Assembly (NCBI GenBank): GCA_013298485.1
Contig: JAAFHS010000108.1
Location: forward strand, 1 to 7,491
From: Rhodobacterales bacterium
GTDB taxonomy: Bacteria; Pseudomonadota; Alphaproteobacteria; Rhodobacterales; Rhodobacteraceae
Direction: 5' to 3'
DNA: 7,491 nucleotides
Of the stretch, positions 6,305 to 7,491 are shown one piece after another; position 1 is the first letter of the stretch; every line of letters begins with the position of its first letter. The translations under genes were made by a program, and so were the position numbers. Below the pieces are notes generated by a model. That model saw only the letters and a program-made list of their open reading frames with translations. It was not told the origin of the DNA and did no database searches.

Positions 6305-7257
6305 TCCTGCAGGTGCGCGATCTGAAAGTATCGTTCCGGACGGAACAGGGCCTGGTGCAGGCGATTGACGGCGTCACGTTCGATGTCCGTGAAGGCGAGG
6401 TTCTGGGCATCGCGGGCGAATCCGGGTCGGGCAAGACCGTGACGCTGCTGGCGGTGATGGGGCTTATCACCGATCCGAACGCGATCATCACAGGGTCGAT
6501 CCAGTACCGGGGGCGCGAACTGGTGGGGATGCCCGCGCGCGAGATGCGCGATCTGCGCGGTCGCGAGATCGCGATGATCTTTCAGGACCCGATGACGGCC
6601 TTGACCCCGGTTTATACCATCGGCTGGCAGATCGTCGAACAGATCCGGGCGCATCAGACGATCAGCAGACGGGCGGCCTGGGACAAGGCCGTGGCCCTGC
6701 TGGCCGAAGTGAACATCCCCAAACCCGAAGAGGCGGCACACCGCTATCCGCATCAGTTGTCAGGCGGGATGCGACAGCGGGCGGTGATTGCGATGGCCCT
6801 GTCATGCAACCCCGCCCTGCTGGTCGCGGACGAGCCGACGACGGCACTGGATGTGACGGTGCAGGCGCAGATCCTTGATCTGCTGCGCAAACTGCAAAAG
6901 ACGCATGGATCGGCGATCGTGTTCATCACGCATGATCTGGGGGTGATGGCGGAACTCGCGGATCGGATCATGGTGATGTATGCGGGCCGTATTGTGGAGC
7001 GCAGCACCAGGGCCGCGATCCTGGCAGGGCCCCGCCACCCCTATACCCGTGCCCTGCTGGATTCGATCCCGCCGCTGGACGGGCCGCGCCCGCACCGGCT
7101 GCGCACGATTTCAGGTGCGCCGCCATCGCTGTTGCACCTGCCTGCGGGCTGTTCCTTCGGCCCGCGCTGCCCGCAAAGGGTTGAGGCCTGCGGGGCAAAA
7201 CCCGCGCTGACGGGCACCGATCATGCGACGGCCTGTTTTCTGGCAGCAACCCCATGA
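6301..7257 (+). CDS. DppD-type ABC transporter ATP-binding protein with oligopeptide C-terminal domain
   Basis: The 318-residue cytoplasmic ATPase powers the importer. In order it shows Walker A GESGSGKT (39-46), the Q-loop FQDPMTALTPV (94-104, Q95), signature LSGGMRQR (153-160), Walker B LLVADEPT (173-180) with catalytic Glu178, D-loop TALD (181-184) and switch His211. All residues needed for ATP hydrolysis are present. The C-terminal oligopeptide/dipeptide domain starts at HPYTRALLDSIP (246-257) and includes GAPP (272-275). Four cysteines, C284, C290, C297 and C312, have C-X5-C-X6-C-X14-C spacing, as in the [4Fe-4S] site known from Thermoanaerobacter DppD. The Q-loop has T102 where most relatives have Asn. 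The ATG overlaps the preceding stop codon (ATGA). It should pair with the DppF-type ATPase that follows. Confidence 0.96.
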   Translation: MILQVRDLKVSFRTEQGLVQAIDGVTFDVREGEVLGIAGESGSGKTVTLLAVMGLITDPNAIITGSIQYRGRELVGMPAREMRDLRGREIAMIFQDPMTALTPVYTIGWQIVEQIRAHQTISRRAAWDKAVALLAEVNIPKPEEAAHRYPHQLSGGMRQRAVIAMALSCNPALLVADEPTTALDVTVQAQILDLLRKLQKTHGSAIVFITHDLGVMAELADRIMVMYAGRIVERSTRAAILAGPRHPYTRALLDSIPPLDGPRPHRLRTISGAPPSLLHLPAGCSFGPRCPQRVEACGAKPALTGTDHATACFLAATP

Positions 7258-7491
7258 CTGTACTTTATGAAATCAAGGGCGTGTCAAAGCGGTTCCGGAT
7301 CGGCACACGCCTGTCGGCACAGGGGCGGCGGGTGCTGCATGCGGTGGATGGGGTGTCGCTGTCGATCCAATCCGGGGAAACGCTGGGACTGGTGGGCGAA
7401 TCCGGCTGCGGGAAATCCACGCTCGCGCGGTGTCTGTCGCGGCTTTATGACATCGACGATGGCGCGCTGATGTTTGACGGCACTGATGTCT
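7254..7491 (+). CDS. DppF-type ABC transporter ATP-binding protein (3' end outside window)
   Basis: The frame opens with ATG at 7254, overlapping the previous TGA as ATGA, and remains open to the right edge, giving 79 complete codons. The visible part starts MTVLYEIKGVSKRF, has an insert at about residues 17-26 (RIGTRLSAQG region) before VLHAVDGVSLSI, and a Walker A motif GESGCGKST at 48-56. The first-domain layout and the ARCLSRLYDIDDGALMFDG continuation fit the second ATPase of peptide importers (DppF/OppF), which forms a heterodimer with the DppD-type subunit. The Q-loop, signature and C-terminal domain are beyond the window, so completeness cannot be judged. Confidence 0.92.
   Translation, partial: MTVLYEIKGVSKRFRIGTRLSAQGRRVLHAVDGVSLSIQSGETLGLVGESGCGKSTLARCLSRLYDIDDGALMFDGTDV

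Overview
The window looks like a stretch of an alphaproteobacterial chromosome, most likely from the Rhodobacterales. This is inferred from the high GC content, the strong G/C preference at third codon positions, and the general look of the proteins. No rRNA or other phylogenetic marker is present, so the placement is tentative. All genes are on the + strand and densely packed. There is no sign of mobile DNA, CRISPR, tRNA or rRNA.

Layout: (1) Bases 1-450 are the 3' end of a conserved-looking protein of unknown function that carries two CX3C motifs. (2) A 94-base gap holds a weak promoter candidate with a perfect 12-bp palindrome beside its -10 box. (3) Bases 545-1489 encode an acetamidase/formamidase-family hydrolase. 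(4) A 226-base gap with small inverted repeats but no convincing promoter or terminator follows. (5) Bases 1716-2618 encode an alpha/beta hydrolase of the proline iminopeptidase (peptidase S33) family. (6) From 2645 to the right edge runs a peptide-type ABC importer: a periplasmic binding protein (2645-4303), a DppC-type permease (4317-5336), a DppB-type permease (5333-6304), a DppD-type ATPase (6301-7257) and the first 79 codons of a DppF-type ATPase (7254 to the edge). The last three gene junctions are four-base ATGA overlaps, so translation is probably coupled.

Working together: the binding protein should capture a peptide, or an amide-containing peptide-like solute, in the periplasm. The two permeases and two ATPases carry it into the cytoplasm. 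The S33 hydrolase removes an N-terminal residue or an amino-acid amide group, and the acetamidase/formamidase could take a released simple amide on to ammonia and an acid. This is inferred from gene order and family knowledge; the substrate is not readable from sequence.

The most unusual structural signal is a perfect 28-bp palindrome at 4348-4375, inside the first codons of the DppC-type permease and just after the binding-protein gene. It could fold into a 12-bp mRNA hairpin and set the ratio of binding protein to permease. I did not find a clearly new multi-gene system; most of the window is a recognisable uptake-and-hydrolysis operon.
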